Shown: positions 1-12,724, counted from the stretch's first letter. The stretch: 64,000 bases of DNA from Thalassospira profundimaris (GCF_003326675.1 NZ_JPWF01000003.1:124001-188000), one strand, 5' to 3'. The notes: generated from the letters alone by a model not told the origin. Translations and numbers: made by a program.

Positions 1-5
1 TTCAT
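1..5 (-). CDS. 5' tip of a divergent gene (partial)
   Basis: The minus strand reads AGGAG-ACC-ATG into the left edge, which looks like a Shine-Dalgarno and start codon of a gene that runs out of the window. Only five coding bases are present, so nothing can be said about the product. The SD to ATG spacing of three bases is short, which lowers confidence. Confidence 0.3.
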
Positions 6-246
6 GGTCTCCTGCAAATTGACGTCCCGACGGGCCATCTTTTTGTCACGGAGATGTAATAAGTTAATCTTTGACTAATGTGCATTGCGAAGCTTGCAAC
101 GCATTCATACCTCTGACGCATGTGGGGATATTACCGAGCAGAAGAAATATTTTATAAAATATGCGAAATATCTTTGCGGCTTGCATGTATTAGGTAATAA
201 CCCTTACATAGTTCCAACTGCCCCACATATGAAAACGAGGACGTTT

Positions 247-2271
247 ATGACCATTTCCGGTGATGCCCAACTCGCGACCCTTCTGGAACGCGATAATGTC
301 GACAAGGATGTTAGCGCTGTCATCTCTTTGATTGATGGTGTGCTTGCGGCCGCCGATGGTGATACGCGGACCGACTGGATTGATCTGGTTTGTGAAGCAC
401 CAAGCGAAGAATTGGCCTCGGCCCTGCTTGCGTTGCGCGATGAACGCAAAGGGCTGTTTAAAACAGCAAAGGCCGATTTCGTCGCGTCCGACCGCGTAAG
501 TGCGATGCGTACTTATCTTGCGGCAAAGGATTTGGACGGGTTCATCATTCCGCGTGCGGATGAACATCAGGGTGAAAATGTTCCGGCCCGTGCCGAACGT
601 TTGGCATGGATGACCGGCTTTACCGGGTCGGCCGGTGCGGCGGTGGTTCTGGCCGACAAGGCAGCGGTGTTCGTTGATGGTCGCTATACCATTCAGGTCC
701 GTCAGCAGGTGGACCGTGATCTGTTTGAATATCGGCATCTGGTCGATGAACCGGTGGTCGGCTGGTTGCATGATAATCTTAAGCAGGGGCAGAAGCTGGC
801 CTATGATCCGTGGCTTCATACCGTGCAGCAGGCCAATAATTTGCGTGCGGCTTGCGAAGGTGTCGGGGCGGAACTGGTTGCCATTGATACCAACCCGATT
901 GATGCGCTTTGGCACGATCAACCGGCCATGCCACTTGGCCCGGTACGTCCGCACCCGATGGAATATGCTGGGAAATCCAGTGCCGAAAAACGCAGCCAGA
1001 TTGCGGGGCTTTTGTCGCGCCTGTCCTGTGATAGTGCCATTTTGTCCGCACCCGACAGTATTGCGTGGCTTTTGAATATTCGTGGTGCAGATGTGCCGCA
1101 AACCCCGCTTGCGCTTGGTTATGCGATCATTAATGGGGATGCGTCGGTCGAGCTGTTTATGGATGAACGCAAACTGGCTGGCGAAACTGGTGCCTGGTTG
1201 CGCGATGAAGCAACCCTGCGCGCGCCGGGTGAATTGGCCGATGCCCTGAAGGCAATGGGTAATCAGGCAGTGCGTCTTGACGAGGCAACGGCGGGTGACT
1301 GGCTGCGTATGCAATTGGACGAGGCGGGTGCAACTGTTCGTGTTGGTCGTGATCCGGTGGCCTTGCCCAAGGCCTGCAAGAACGAGGTCGAACTGGAAGG
1401 TTCGCGCAAGGCGCACAAACGAGACGGCGAAAAAATCATCCGCTATTTCAAATGGCTTGATGAAACTGCAATCAATGGCGATATCGATGAACGTGTTGCG
1501 GCGGACAAGCTGTTATCGCTGCGTGCCGAAGATCCCCTGTTCCGGGATTCCAGCTTTGAAACCATTCCGGGCAGTGGTCCGAACGGCGCGCTTTGCCATT
1601 ATCGCAATACCCCTGAAAGCAACCGCAAACTGACAGCGGGTGAAATCTTCCTGATTGATTCGGGGGGGCAATATCTGGATGGCACCACCGACATCACCCG
1701 TACCACCATTGTCGGCGAACCAAGTGCTGAACATCGCGATCGCTTTACCCGTGTGCTTAAGGGGCATATCGCGCTGGCGCGTGCGGTTTTCCCGGTTGGC
1801 ACCACCGGTCAACAGCTTGATACCCTTGCACGTATGCCGCTTTGGGAAGCCGGTCTTGATTTCGATCACGGTACCGGACACGGTGTTGGCAGTTATCTTG
1901 GCGTGCATGAAGGTCCGCAACGTATTTCCAAGGCGGCCAATACCATTGCCCTGAAACCGGGCATGGTTCTGTCGAATGAACCGGGTTTCTATAAGGAAGG
2001 CGAATACGGCATCCGGATCGAAAACCTGATTGCGGTTTGCGAGATTGATGCACCGGCCGGGGCAGACCGTCAGATGCTTGGTTTTGAAACTCTGACCTTC
2101 TCGCCGATTGACCGCAAACTGATTGATCCGCAAATCATGACCGCGGATGAATTGCAGTGGCTTAATGATTACCACGCGCAGGTCTATGCCATGTACGCAG
2201 ATGATCTGGATGAAGACCATCTGGAATGGCTGCAGATGGCAACAGCGCCAATCAAAAAGAAAGCCGCATGA
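247..2271 (+). CDS. Aminopeptidase P family (M24B) Xaa-Pro peptidase
   Basis: Predicted metallopeptidase of about 674 residues that removes an N-terminal residue preceding proline; cytoplasmic, with no signal peptide. The creatinase-like N-terminal domain is recognisable from PRADEHQGENVPARAERL and MTGFTGSAG (residues about 100-130). The C-terminal pita-bread domain carries the metal ligands in LIDSGGQYLDGTTDITRT, GTGHGVGSYLGVHEGP and SNEPGFYKEGEYGIRIEN. The start is chosen at ATG 247, preceded by GAGG at 236-239. The frame is open back to 85, but the upstream residues look non-coding. Even from 247 there are about 80 residues ahead of the usual family start, a short helical extension of unknown role. 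A strong terminator follows at 2307. Confidence 0.9.
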   Translation: MTISGDAQLATLLERDNVDKDVSAVISLIDGVLAAADGDTRTDWIDLVCEAPSEELASALLALRDERKGLFKTAKADFVASDRVSAMRTYLAAKDLDGFIIPRADEHQGENVPARAERLAWMTGFTGSAGAAVVLADKAAVFVDGRYTIQVRQQVDRDLFEYRHLVDEPVVGWLHDNLKQGQKLAYDPWLHTVQQANNLRAACEGVGAELVAIDTNPIDALWHDQPAMPLGPVRPHPMEYAGKSSAEKRSQIAGLLSRLSCDSAILSAPDSIAWLLNIRGADVPQTPLALGYAIINGDASVELFMDERKLAGETGAWLRDEATLRAPGELADALKAMGNQAVRLDEATAGDWLRMQLDEAGATVRVGRDPVALPKACKNEVELEGSRKAHKRDGEKIIRYFKWLDETAINGDIDERVAADKLLSLRAEDPLFRDSSFETIPGSGPNGALCHYRNTPESNRKLTAGEIFLIDSGGQYLDGTTDITRTTIVGEPSAEHRDRFTRVLKGHIALARAVFPVGTTGQQLDTLARMPLWEAGLDFDHGTGHGVGSYLGVHEGPQRISKAANTIALKPGMVLSNEPGFYKEGEYGIRIENLIAVCEIDAPAGADRQMLGFETLTFSPIDRKLIDPQIMTADELQWLNDYHAQVYAMYADDLDEDHLEWLQMATAPIKKKAA

Positions 2272-2306
2272 CCAGGGGGGTACATTCCGCCATATGAAAA
2301 GCACGG

Positions 2307-2333
2307 GCCGCTTCGATCATCGAAGCGGCTTTT
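2307..2333 (+). terminator. Rho-independent terminator after aminopeptidase P
   Basis: Perfect 9-bp stem GCCGCTTCG / CGAAGCGGC with loop ATCAT, followed by TTTT. Confidence 0.9.
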
Positions 2334-2437
2334 GCGTTATCGGGAACTGACAAGCGTGATTTTATGCCGTAATAAAGGTGCATTGGATCGATTCAAAAAG
2401 GCGGAATACAAACCGCTTCTGATAACTGGAGGAAGAC

Positions 2438-3490
2438 ATGGCTGAAGTCGAAGCGCAGTGGATGGCAAACCCCAACCGCTATGACGATGAGACCTGGAAC
2501 CGCTGTGGAAATAGCGGCCTGATGTTGCCGAAAATCACCTTGGGCCTATGGCAGAACTTTGGTGGCGTTGATGTTTATGAAACCCAGCGTGCGATGATCC
2601 GCCGCGCCTTTGATCGTGGTGTGTTTCATTTTGATCTGGCCAACAACTATGGCCCGCCCCCCGGTTCGGCCGAAGAAAACTTTGGCAAGGTTCTGAGCCA
2701 GGATCTTGGTAAACATCGTGACGAGCTGATCATTTCGACCAAGGCGGGCTATCGCATGTGGCCGGGCCCGTTTGGCGAATGGGGTTCACGCAAATATCTG
2801 ATTTCCAGTCTGGACCAAAGCCTTAAGCGGATGGGACTGGATTATGTCGATATCTTCTATTCCCATCGCGTTGATCCCAACACACCGCTTGCCGAAACCA
2901 TGGGCGCACTTGATCAGATCGTGCGTTCGGGCAAGGCGCTTTATGTCGGTATTTCATCCTATTCGCCGGAAATGACCCGTAAGGCACATGCGATCCTTAA
3001 GGACCTTGGCACGCCCTGCGTTATTCATCAGCCATCCTATTCGATGATGAACCGCTGGGTCGAAGGCGGCTTGCTTGATACGCTTTCCGACCTTGGTATG
3101 GGCTGCATTGCGTTTTCGCCGCTGGCACAGGGACTTTTGACCAACAAGTATCTCAATGGTGTTCCGGCTGAATCCCGTGCCGCCCTTGAGGGGTCGTTCC
3201 AGAAGGGCATGTTGTCGGACGAAAACCTTGATCGCGTTCGTGCGCTGAATGAAATTGCCAAACGCCGTGGTCAGACCCTGGCGCAGATGGCAATCGCTTG
3301 GGTGCTGCGTCGTCCGGAAATTACGTCGGCCCTGATCGGTGCGCGTCACGTACAGCAGTTGGATAACAGCCTTGATGCACTTAATAACCTTGAATTCAGT
3401 GCAGAAGAGCTGGCCGAGATTGACAAATATGCTGCTGATGGTGGTTTGAACCTTTGGCAGAAGTCATCGGACAGCAACGCGCCAGCCTGA
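2438..3490 (+). CDS. Aldo/keto reductase, YghZ/Gpr type
   Basis: NADPH-dependent aldo/keto reductase of 350 residues, most like the L-glyceraldehyde 3-phosphate reductase (YghZ/Gpr, AKR14) group, which detoxifies short aldehydes. The catalytic tetrad is visible as Asp66 (FDLANNYG), Tyr71, Lys102 (STKAGYRMWPGPFGEWGSRK) and His143 (FYSHRVD). The start ATG has a good GGAGG at 2429-2433. It is a single gene between two terminators. The exact substrate is inferred from family resemblance only. Confidence 0.92.
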   Translation: MAEVEAQWMANPNRYDDETWNRCGNSGLMLPKITLGLWQNFGGVDVYETQRAMIRRAFDRGVFHFDLANNYGPPPGSAEENFGKVLSQDLGKHRDELIISTKAGYRMWPGPFGEWGSRKYLISSLDQSLKRMGLDYVDIFYSHRVDPNTPLAETMGALDQIVRSGKALYVGISSYSPEMTRKAHAILKDLGTPCVIHQPSYSMMNRWVEGGLLDTLSDLGMGCIAFSPLAQGLLTNKYLNGVPAESRAALEGSFQKGMLSDENLDRVRALNEIAKRRGQTLAQMAIAWVLRRPEITSALIGARHVQQLDNSLDALNNLEFSAEELAEIDKYAADGGLNLWQKSSDSNAPA

Positions 3491-3516
3491 TCATCCGTTG
3501 ACGTTATCTGAATTTC

Positions 3517-3548
3517 AAAGCCCTGATCGCCGATGCGGTCGGGGCTTT
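3517..3548. terminator. Bidirectional terminator between convergent genes
   Basis: 13-bp stem AAAGCCCTGATCG / CGGTCGGGGCTTT (two G-T pairs), loop CCGATG. Arms end in AAA/TTT, so it can serve the aldo/keto reductase (+) and the LysR gene (-). Confidence 0.8.
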
Positions 3549-3565
3549 GTTGTATTCGGGGTGCA

Positions 3566-4471
3566 TTACCTTTCTGCCATCGGCATGGTGCCAGCCAGAT
3601 CGCGCAAGGTATCGACAACGGCCTTTGCCCCGGTGCTGAGCGGACGGTCATGCAACCATGACAGCATGACTTTGCGCGACAGTTCGGGATTTATGATCCG
3701 CCGGGCCTTAAGCCGCCCGGTTGACAGTTCCATGACCAGCGAGCTGCGCGGTAATACCGTGTGCCCGACATTGCGATGAACAAGGTCAACAAGAACACGA
3801 AGTGCATCGGCCTCGACCACCGGGGTCAGGGGGCGACCGGCGCGAAAGGCGGCTTCCTGCATCTTGGCGCGCAGGCCATGTTTGTTGGTTGGCATGATCA
3901 GGGGCAGGGACAGAACATCTTCATAGGCAATCTCGGTTTCCTGTTCACCAACCTGTGACGGGTGCGAGATCAGAAAAAGGTCTTCACGCCAAAGCGGTTC
4001 GGCATGCAGGCTGCGCGAAATCATGCCGTCATGTAAAATCCCGATATCCAACCGCCCCGAAAGCAGACCTTCCTGAACGTCCCCGGTCAGGTCTTCGGCA
4101 ACCGAGATATTCAGATCGGGATAATGATCACGCAGACGTTCGATCAAGGCACCGGTAATCACGATCCCTGCACTGGGCGGCACCCCGACATGAACATGGC
4201 CAGTGACCTTGTTGCTGCGGGCTGTCAGGTCGGCCTCGAGCCGGGCAAGATCGGACAGGATAACGCGCGCGCGTTCGGCCAGCATCTGTCCGGCTTCGGT
4301 CAGTTTGACCCCGCGGCCGGTCCGTTCAAGCAACTTGGTATCAAGCGTTTCTTCAAGCAGGTTAAGCTGGCGGCTCAAAGCCGGTTGTGACAGGTTCAAC
4401 CGTTCTGCTGCCCGCGAAAGGCTTCCCAATTCGGCAATATGAACGAAACTTCTAAGCTGCTTGATATCCAT
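3566..4471 (-). CDS. LysR-family transcriptional regulator
   Basis: 301-residue LysR-type regulator. The N-terminal winged HTH begins MDIKQLRSFVHIAELGSLS and contains RAAERLNLSQPALSRQL. The rest is the periplasmic-binding-protein-like effector domain, resembling regulators of aromatic or nitrogen metabolism (NAC/Cbl/GltC type). The open frame extends about 150 residues further upstream, but that part would cover the divergent gene's promoter and has no family similarity, so the start is set at the canonical MDIKQL. It is divergent from an EamA exporter, with a T-N11-A palindrome in the gap, so it probably controls that gene and itself. The effector is unknown. Confidence 0.9.
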   Translation of the reverse strand: MDIKQLRSFVHIAELGSLSRAAERLNLSQPALSRQLNLLEETLDTKLLERTGRGVKLTEAGQMLAERARVILSDLARLEADLTARSNKVTGHVHVGVPPSAGIVITGALIERLRDHYPDLNISVAEDLTGDVQEGLLSGRLDIGILHDGMISRSLHAEPLWREDLFLISHPSQVGEQETEIAYEDVLSLPLIMPTNKHGLRAKMQEAAFRAGRPLTPVVEADALRVLVDLVHRNVGHTVLPRSSLVMELSTGRLKARRIINPELSRKVMLSWLHDRPLSTGAKAVVDTLRDLAGTMPMAER

Positions 4472-4504
4472 GGAAGGCTGTCCTGATTGCGCCAAAGGCA
4501 GTGC

Positions 4505-4519
4505 ATATCTCCAAGATAT
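4505..4519. promoter_or_regulatory. LysR-type operator (T-N11-A palindrome)
   Basis: Perfect palindrome ATATCT-CCA-AGATAT, containing a T-N11-A LysR box, in the gap between the LysR gene and the divergent exporter. A half-copy (ATATCTGATA) lies at 4531-4540. The role is inferred from motif and position. Confidence 0.55.
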
Positions 4520-4534
4520 AGCCAAAGCTGATAT

Positions 4535-4563
4535 CTGATAGCAATTAATTCGATTTGTATAAT
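4535..4563 (+). promoter_or_regulatory. Sigma-70 promoter of the EamA exporter
   Basis: CTGATA (4535-4540), 17-bp spacer, perfect TATAAT (4558-4563). The -10 box lies downstream of the furthest in-frame ATG (4555) of the exporter frame, which supports the later start at 4612. The LysR palindrome lies 15 bp upstream of the -35. Confidence 0.6.
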
Positions 4564-4611
4564 GACAGAGCACGGGTAACACTGAACGCCGAGAGAGGAT
4601 CGGAGACCCCC

Positions 4612-5619
4612 ATGTCATCACAGCCCCACGCTGATCGCGCGACATCATCTGTCGCGGACCAATCGTCAAATATTGCCGCCAAAAATCCTGAAAAACTGAT
4701 GGGTTCTGCCCTGACGGTTGTTTTGCTGTCGACCCTTGCCTTTGCCATGAAGGGGTTGCTGGCAAAATTCGTCTATGCCACCGGAATGACCGTTGACGGG
4801 TTGTTGTTGCTGCGTTTTCTGTTTGCGATGCCGTTCTTTTGGCTGGGCGTTTATCTGTTTGGCAAAAAGCGTCCCGGCGACCGCAAGATGAAGCCGACGG
4901 ATTTGTTGTGGGGTGCATTGTTCGGTGGATTGTTTTTTGCCGCAGCCCTGTTTGACTTTACCGCTGTCTCTCTGATTGATGTCACCGTTTCGCGGATTGT
5001 CCTGTTTACGTTCCCGGCAATCGTCATGATTCTTGAAATATTGCACAAACGACGCTTGCCACCGATCCGGCAGGTGGTTTGCTTTGTGATGACATATATC
5101 GGTTTGATGCTGGTTCTTGCGCCGAACGGGTTTGATATGGTGTCGGGTAATTTGTGGTATGGGGCGGCCTGGGCGTTCGGGTCTGCTTTGATTTATGCCT
5201 GCTATCTTTATTTCGGGCAGGGGATGATCAAAACCATCGGGTCGATGCATTTTGCCGCACTCATCAACACCATGGCGGGGCTTTCGATGGTTCTTTATGA
5301 ACTGGTTGTTCAGAAGCCGTTGAACCTTAATCTCGATGGTGTTTTGTGGACGGCGGGGATTTCGATCTTTTGCACCGTAATCCCGTTCTTCCTGCTTTAT
5401 GAAGGCATCCGGCGCATCGGGGCGACACAGGCATCTTTGATTTCGTTATCAGGTCCTGCCATGACGTTCTTTGCTGCCTGGCTGTTGCTTGGCGAAATTC
5501 TGACAATCCCGCAGTTGGTTGGGTTTGCGGTTGTGATACTTGGTGTCGCGTCCCTGAAAAACAGTTTTAGTCTGGCTGGACTGGGACGGTTATTGGCGCG
5601 CCCGTTCGCCAGATCGTAA
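4612..5619 (+). CDS. EamA/DMT-family membrane transporter
   Basis: 335-residue inner-membrane protein of the drug/metabolite transporter superfamily, with two EamA repeats and about ten hydrophobic segments (first from LTVVLLSTLAFAMKGLLAKF). Members export amino acids or other small metabolites. The start at ATG 4612 has GGAG at 4602-4605 and lies downstream of the TATAAT box. The N-terminal 45 residues are polar. It is divergent from and probably controlled by the LysR gene. The substrate cannot be read from the sequence. Confidence 0.88.
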   Translation: MSSQPHADRATSSVADQSSNIAAKNPEKLMGSALTVVLLSTLAFAMKGLLAKFVYATGMTVDGLLLLRFLFAMPFFWLGVYLFGKKRPGDRKMKPTDLLWGALFGGLFFAAALFDFTAVSLIDVTVSRIVLFTFPAIVMILEILHKRRLPPIRQVVCFVMTYIGLMLVLAPNGFDMVSGNLWYGAAWAFGSALIYACYLYFGQGMIKTIGSMHFAALINTMAGLSMVLYELVVQKPLNLNLDGVLWTAGISIFCTVIPFFLLYEGIRRIGATQASLISLSGPAMTFFAAWLLLGEILTIPQLVGFAVVILGVASLKNSFSLAGLGRLLARPFARS

Positions 5620-5633
5620 GGTGATGGAAATCC

Positions 5634-5664
5634 TTGGCAGCGTGATCAGTTCTCGCGCTGCCAA
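5634..5664. other. Hairpin spanning the nuclease stop codon
   Basis: TTGGCAGCG / CGCTGCCAA, 9 bp, with a 13-base loop that contains the stop codon of the minus-strand nuclease. There is no T-run, so it is at best a weak terminator between the two convergent genes. Confidence 0.45.
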
Positions 5665-6197
5665 CGGCGGACTTCGGTTTCATGTTCGGGAAGTCGTTCG
5701 CCACGTCGCCATTTAAGCGGATCAATAAACTGACCCGCCCACACGCCTGTTCTGCTTTGTTTCGCGCGGCTCTCAACTGTGCCATATTCCGGCATCTGGT
5801 CTGTCCGGGCCACGGCCAAACCGCGCGCAATCAGGCTTTGCCCGATATCAACACCATTGGCATTGCGACATACCGCCATATTGCGGTGATAGCGGCTTTT
5901 ACCGCGGACTTCGCAGGTGATTGGTGTCGCAACCAAAAGGTTGGTGGTGATTTGCCAGGCTTCAGCACCACAGGCCGTGCTTTGACCATTGATCAGACAT
6001 TTCTGGAAGCGGTTCATGGCATCCGCCCCCCAAAGATCAATGCGTTTGAAGCCGAATTCAAGAGTATCGGCATCAATGGCCCGTGCCGGACCCGAAAGTC
6101 TTTCATAATCCGGATCGGCTTTGGCAAGACCCGGCGCGCTTGTCAAAAGCAGTGCCGCACAGATCATCCAGATTGGTCGAGAAAATCGGTAGGCCAT
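5646..6197 (-). CDS. Exported thermonuclease-like (SNase/OB-fold) protein
   Basis: 183-residue protein with an N-terminal signal peptide (hydrophobic stretch WMICAALLLTSAPGLAKA) and a staphylococcal nuclease-like OB fold. The family signature appears as IDADTLEFG, then DLWGADA and a basic SRYHRNMAVCR stretch. It probably acts on nucleic acid in the periplasm or outside the cell, but not all SNase-fold proteins are active nucleases. ATG 6197 is preferred because GAGG sits 6 bases upstream. It starts 8 bases after the stop of the upstream NTF2-like gene, so the two are probably cotranscribed. Confidence 0.8.
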   Translation of the reverse strand: MAYRFSRPIWMICAALLLTSAPGLAKADPDYERLSGPARAIDADTLEFGFKRIDLWGADAMNRFQKCLINGQSTACGAEAWQITTNLLVATPITCEVRGKSRYHRNMAVCRNANGVDIGQSLIARGLAVARTDQMPEYGTVESRAKQSRTGVWAGQFIDPLKWRRGERLPEHETEVRRWQREN

Positions 6198-6205
6198 CAC
6201 GGACC

Positions 6206-6604
6206 TCAATACAGGTCGCTATATCGGATTTCATCAAGTTGGGCGAAAACGATTTTCCATTTCTCATCCTGCTTAAGCAGGGCAAAGGCATAATCGCAAT
6301 CAAAGATCAGGTTGTTTTCCGAATTGCCAAAGCGGAAGGAAACGATTGCGCGCGCGCCACCCGGAAGGGATGAATGCTGTTCGACAACCATCGACTTTGC
6401 CATTGCCAGATCGGCATTCCGCAATTCTTCAAAGAATGACTGATGATATGTGTGCAGATCACCAGATTGACCAATCGCGTGGACACCAGACAGGTCGTTG
6501 ATCAGACAGGGAAAGTGGAAAAACTCGTCAAGCACGTCTTCTTCAAGCTTGAGATGGGCATCAACATAGCGGCGAAAAAAACTTCCTAGATCTTCCATCG
6601 GCAC
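6206..6604 (-). CDS. NTF2-like (SnoaL-type) small protein
   Basis: 132-residue protein with the pattern of the NTF2-like superfamily: an N-terminal helix (DLGSFFRRYVDAHLKLEEDV), a short insert, and alternating strands ending in KWKIVFAQLDEIRYSDLY. No catalytic residues can be assigned. GTG 6604 is chosen because AGG lies 6 bases upstream; ATG 6598 is the alternative. It lies directly upstream of the exported nuclease gene and 25 bp downstream of ligA on the same strand. Confidence 0.65.
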   Translation of the reverse strand: MPMEDLGSFFRRYVDAHLKLEEDVLDEFFHFPCLINDLSGVHAIGQSGDLHTYHQSFFEELRNADLAMAKSMVVEQHSSLPGGARAIVSFRFGNSENNLIFDCDYAFALLKQDEKWKIVFAQLDEIRYSDLY

Positions 6605-6629
6605 ACATTCCCTTGGTCATGTTCCGCAC

Positions 6630-10447
<3,818 letters not shown>

Positions 10448-10626
10448 TTCTGGGTACTGATGTTGTTAACGGGGCAGCAGACAGTTTGGTCAAACATCTT
10501 TGCAATTTGCAGAGTGCCCAATACCGACCCGGCTTGCAAGTGTTGCAAGATCCCGCACATCATCAAAAACACGCATTCGGTACGGGCGGGTCAAAAGGGT
10601 TTTAAAACAGGACCTAATTACAGTTT

Positions 10627-10641
10627 GTTCCTGTTGTGTTC
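10627..10641. promoter_or_regulatory. LexA (SOS) box upstream of recN
   Basis: GTTCCTGTTGTGTTC: the GTTC-N7-GTTC direct repeat known as the LexA site of Alphaproteobacteria. It overlaps the -10 region and predicted start of the minus-strand promoter. Confidence 0.7.
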
Positions 10642-10667
10642 TATGGTTGATTGGTCCTGTTAGTCAA
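10640..10667 (-). promoter_or_regulatory. Predicted recN promoter
   Basis: TTGACT (10667-10662), 16-bp spacer, CATAGA (10645-10640) on the minus strand. It would give a leader of about 185 bases before recN. The -10 match is moderate; the overlap with the LexA box is the main support. Confidence 0.5.
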
Positions 10668-10707
10668 GTTAACCTGACAGGGATCACTGGTTGGAATGGC
10701 TTGAAAA

Positions 10708-11532
10708 TCAGAACAGGTCGGTGATCGACTTGGTTGCCGAATCCCACCAGCTTTCCTCGGTACGGCTTGTACCGCCTTCGCCAACCAGAAGATCGTAGGA
10801 TTCGCTGTAATATTCGCTGCCCGGGAAGTTATGGCCAAGCACGGCTGCCGTGCGCTTTGCTTCGCCTTCAAGACCAAGCGCCAAATAGCATTCCGTCAAA
10901 CGTGCCAGTGCTTCGGGAACATGGGTCGTGGTCTGATATTTTTCGATAACCGATTTGAAACGGTTGATCGCAGCCAGAAATTCCTGGCGATCCTGATAGT
11001 AGCGGCCGACATTCATTTCCTTACCGGCAAGGTGATCGACCGTCAGGTCTTTTTTCAGCTTGGCGTCACGGGAATATTTGCTGTCAGGGAAGCGGCGAAT
11101 GACGTCGTCCAGTGCTTCCATGGCATGCTGGGTCATTTGCTGATCGCGGCCGACGTCGGAAATCTGTTCGTAATAGGACAATGCCTTAAGATAATAGGCA
11201 TAGGGCACATCCGGGTTCGCCGGATGCAGCGAGATGAAGCGATCAAGTGCGTTGATGGCGTCATCATATTTGTTGTCCTGATAATAGGAATAGGCCGCCA
11301 TCAGGGTCGCCTTGGTCGCCCAGACCGAATAAGGGTGCTGGCGTTCAACTTCGTCAAAGGCCTCTGCGGCTTTCTGGTATTCCTTGGCATCAAGCAGGTC
11401 TTGCGCGCCGTTATACAGTTCGGAAACCGGACGTTCGATATATTCCGGTGCCTCATTGCTGGAGCAGGCAGCAAGCAAAATGGCCATGCCGCATGTTGCA
11501 ATGATCTGTTTGGCGCGAACGGTACTAAGCAC
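10708..11532 (-). CDS. bamD: Outer-membrane assembly lipoprotein BamD
   Basis: 274-residue lipoprotein component of the BAM complex, which inserts beta-barrel proteins into the outer membrane. Signal peptide with lipobox LLAAC (Cys23). Five TPR-type repeats follow, with the family motifs LYNGAQDLLDAKEYQKAAEAFDEVERQHPYS near 40-70 (quoted in part as QHPYS) and YYLKALSYYEQI near 117-128. Start is GTG 11532 with AGGT four bases upstream. It lies downstream of lpxC behind a terminator, so it likely has its own promoter. Confidence 0.95.
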   Translation of the reverse strand: MLSTVRAKQIIATCGMAILLAACSSNEAPEYIERPVSELYNGAQDLLDAKEYQKAAEAFDEVERQHPYSVWATKATLMAAYSYYQDNKYDDAINALDRFISLHPANPDVPYAYYLKALSYYEQISDVGRDQQMTQHAMEALDDVIRRFPDSKYSRDAKLKKDLTVDHLAGKEMNVGRYYQDRQEFLAAINRFKSVIEKYQTTTHVPEALARLTECYLALGLEGEAKRTAAVLGHNFPGSEYYSESYDLLVGEGGTSRTEESWWDSATKSITDLF

Positions 11533-11685
11533 TGTGACCTATCCTTGAATTTTGTGACGCACTCACGGGAAAATCCGCCGGACTATATCATGCGAAGGGC
11601 GTGGTTGGGCAAGTAGTTGTGTCGCCAATCCGTGACTTTTATGCGCGACAGGGTTCGCGCCCATTTATCTTCGGTCCCAAACAGC

Positions 11686-11715
11686 AAAAATGGCGACCCG
11701 ACGGGCCGCCATTTT
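11686..11715 (-). terminator. Terminator after lpxC
   Basis: Stem AAAATGGCG / CGCCATTTT with an 11-base loop; on the minus strand the 3' arm runs into a five-T tract. Confidence 0.8.
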
Positions 11716-11755
11716 CTTTGGGTTTTCTGTCTGCCATCGGCAGGGAAACGCGATC

Positions 11756-12724
11756 TCAGGCGGTTGCAAGAACCGGTGCCATCGCGCTGTGCAGGGCGGC
11801 TTTAGCCATCGGGACAATCTGATAGGCGGTCTCGTCTGCCAGCAGCGCCTGAAGCAGCAGGTTATTGACGTGGTGACCGGATTTATACGCGGTTACCTTG
11901 CCCTGAAGCTGCAAGCCGGCGGTATAAAGATCGCCCAGCGCATCAAGGATTTTGTGGCGAACGAATTCGTCTTCGTAACGCAGTCCTTCTTCGTTCATGA
12001 CTTCATCGCCGGAAAGAACGACCGCATTGTCAAGCGAACCACCACGCGCCAGACCCGCTGCGCGCATGGCTTCAACTTCGTGAAGGAAGCCAAATGTACG
12101 TGCACGCGAGATGTCCGAAACGAAAACGCCGTCGTCGAACTTTACGCTCATACGCTGATTGGCGATGGCCTTGCTGGCAAAGTCGATTTCAAAATCAATT
12201 TCAAAACCGTGGCCCGGCTCAACGCGTGCGGTGCAGCCGTTATATTCAACTTCAACCGGTTTCAGGACTTCGATGACCTGACGCGGAGCACTCTGTTCTT
12301 CGATGCCAACGCAATCAATCAGGAAGTTGAACGGCGCGGAACTGCCATCCATAACCGGGACTTCATCGGCATCGATGTCGATCAGGACGTTATCAATGCG
12401 CGATCCGGCCAAGGCCGCCATCAGATGTTCGATGGTGCCGATCTTGATGCCCTTGGACGCATCGCCAAGGCAGGTGCACAAACGGGTATCGATCACAGCG
12501 TCATAACGTGCCGGAAACAGCGGCTGGTCTTCCAGATCCGTGCGGCGAAATACGATGCCATGATTAACCGGGGCAGGGTGCAGTGTGATGCGGATTTTGT
12601 GACCGGAATGCAGTCCGACGCCTGCACAGCCGATGGACGCTTTCAAAGTGCGTTGACGCACATAATGGTCACCGGCAACGCCTGTCTGCGCGATCGCAGC
12701 ACTAAGGTCGGCAATGTTGTTCAC
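11756..12724 (-). CDS. lpxC: UDP-3-O-acyl-N-acetylglucosamine deacetylase LpxC
   Basis: Zinc deacetylase that catalyses the committed step of lipid A synthesis, in the cytoplasm. Two LpxC domains; zinc ligands in TIEHLMAAL and EFVRHKILDALGD (His and Asp four residues apart). GTG 12724 is chosen because GGGGG lies 5 bases upstream. The frame is open four codons further to a TTG, and GTG immediately before RQRTLKAS is a further possibility that would match the shorter homologues. It sits at the end of the dcw cluster, as in many proteobacteria, but a strong terminator separates it from ftsZ. Confidence 0.95.
   Translation of the reverse strand: MNNIADLSAAIAQTGVAGDHYVRQRTLKASIGCAGVGLHSGHKIRITLHPAPVNHGIVFRRTDLEDQPLFPARYDAVIDTRLCTCLGDASKGIKIGTIEHLMAALAGSRIDNVLIDIDADEVPVMDGSSAPFNFLIDCVGIEEQSAPRQVIEVLKPVEVEYNGCTARVEPGHGFEIDFEIDFASKAIANQRMSVKFDDGVFVSDISRARTFGFLHEVEAMRAAGLARGGSLDNAVVLSGDEVMNEEGLRYEDEFVRHKILDALGDLYTAGLQLQGKVTAYKSGHHVNNLLLQALLADETAYQIVPMAKAALHSAMAPVLATA

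Noticed and set aside
85-246. N-terminal 54-codon extension of the aminopeptidase frame
   Set aside because: No SD at 85, atypical composition, and a good SD in front of ATG 247.
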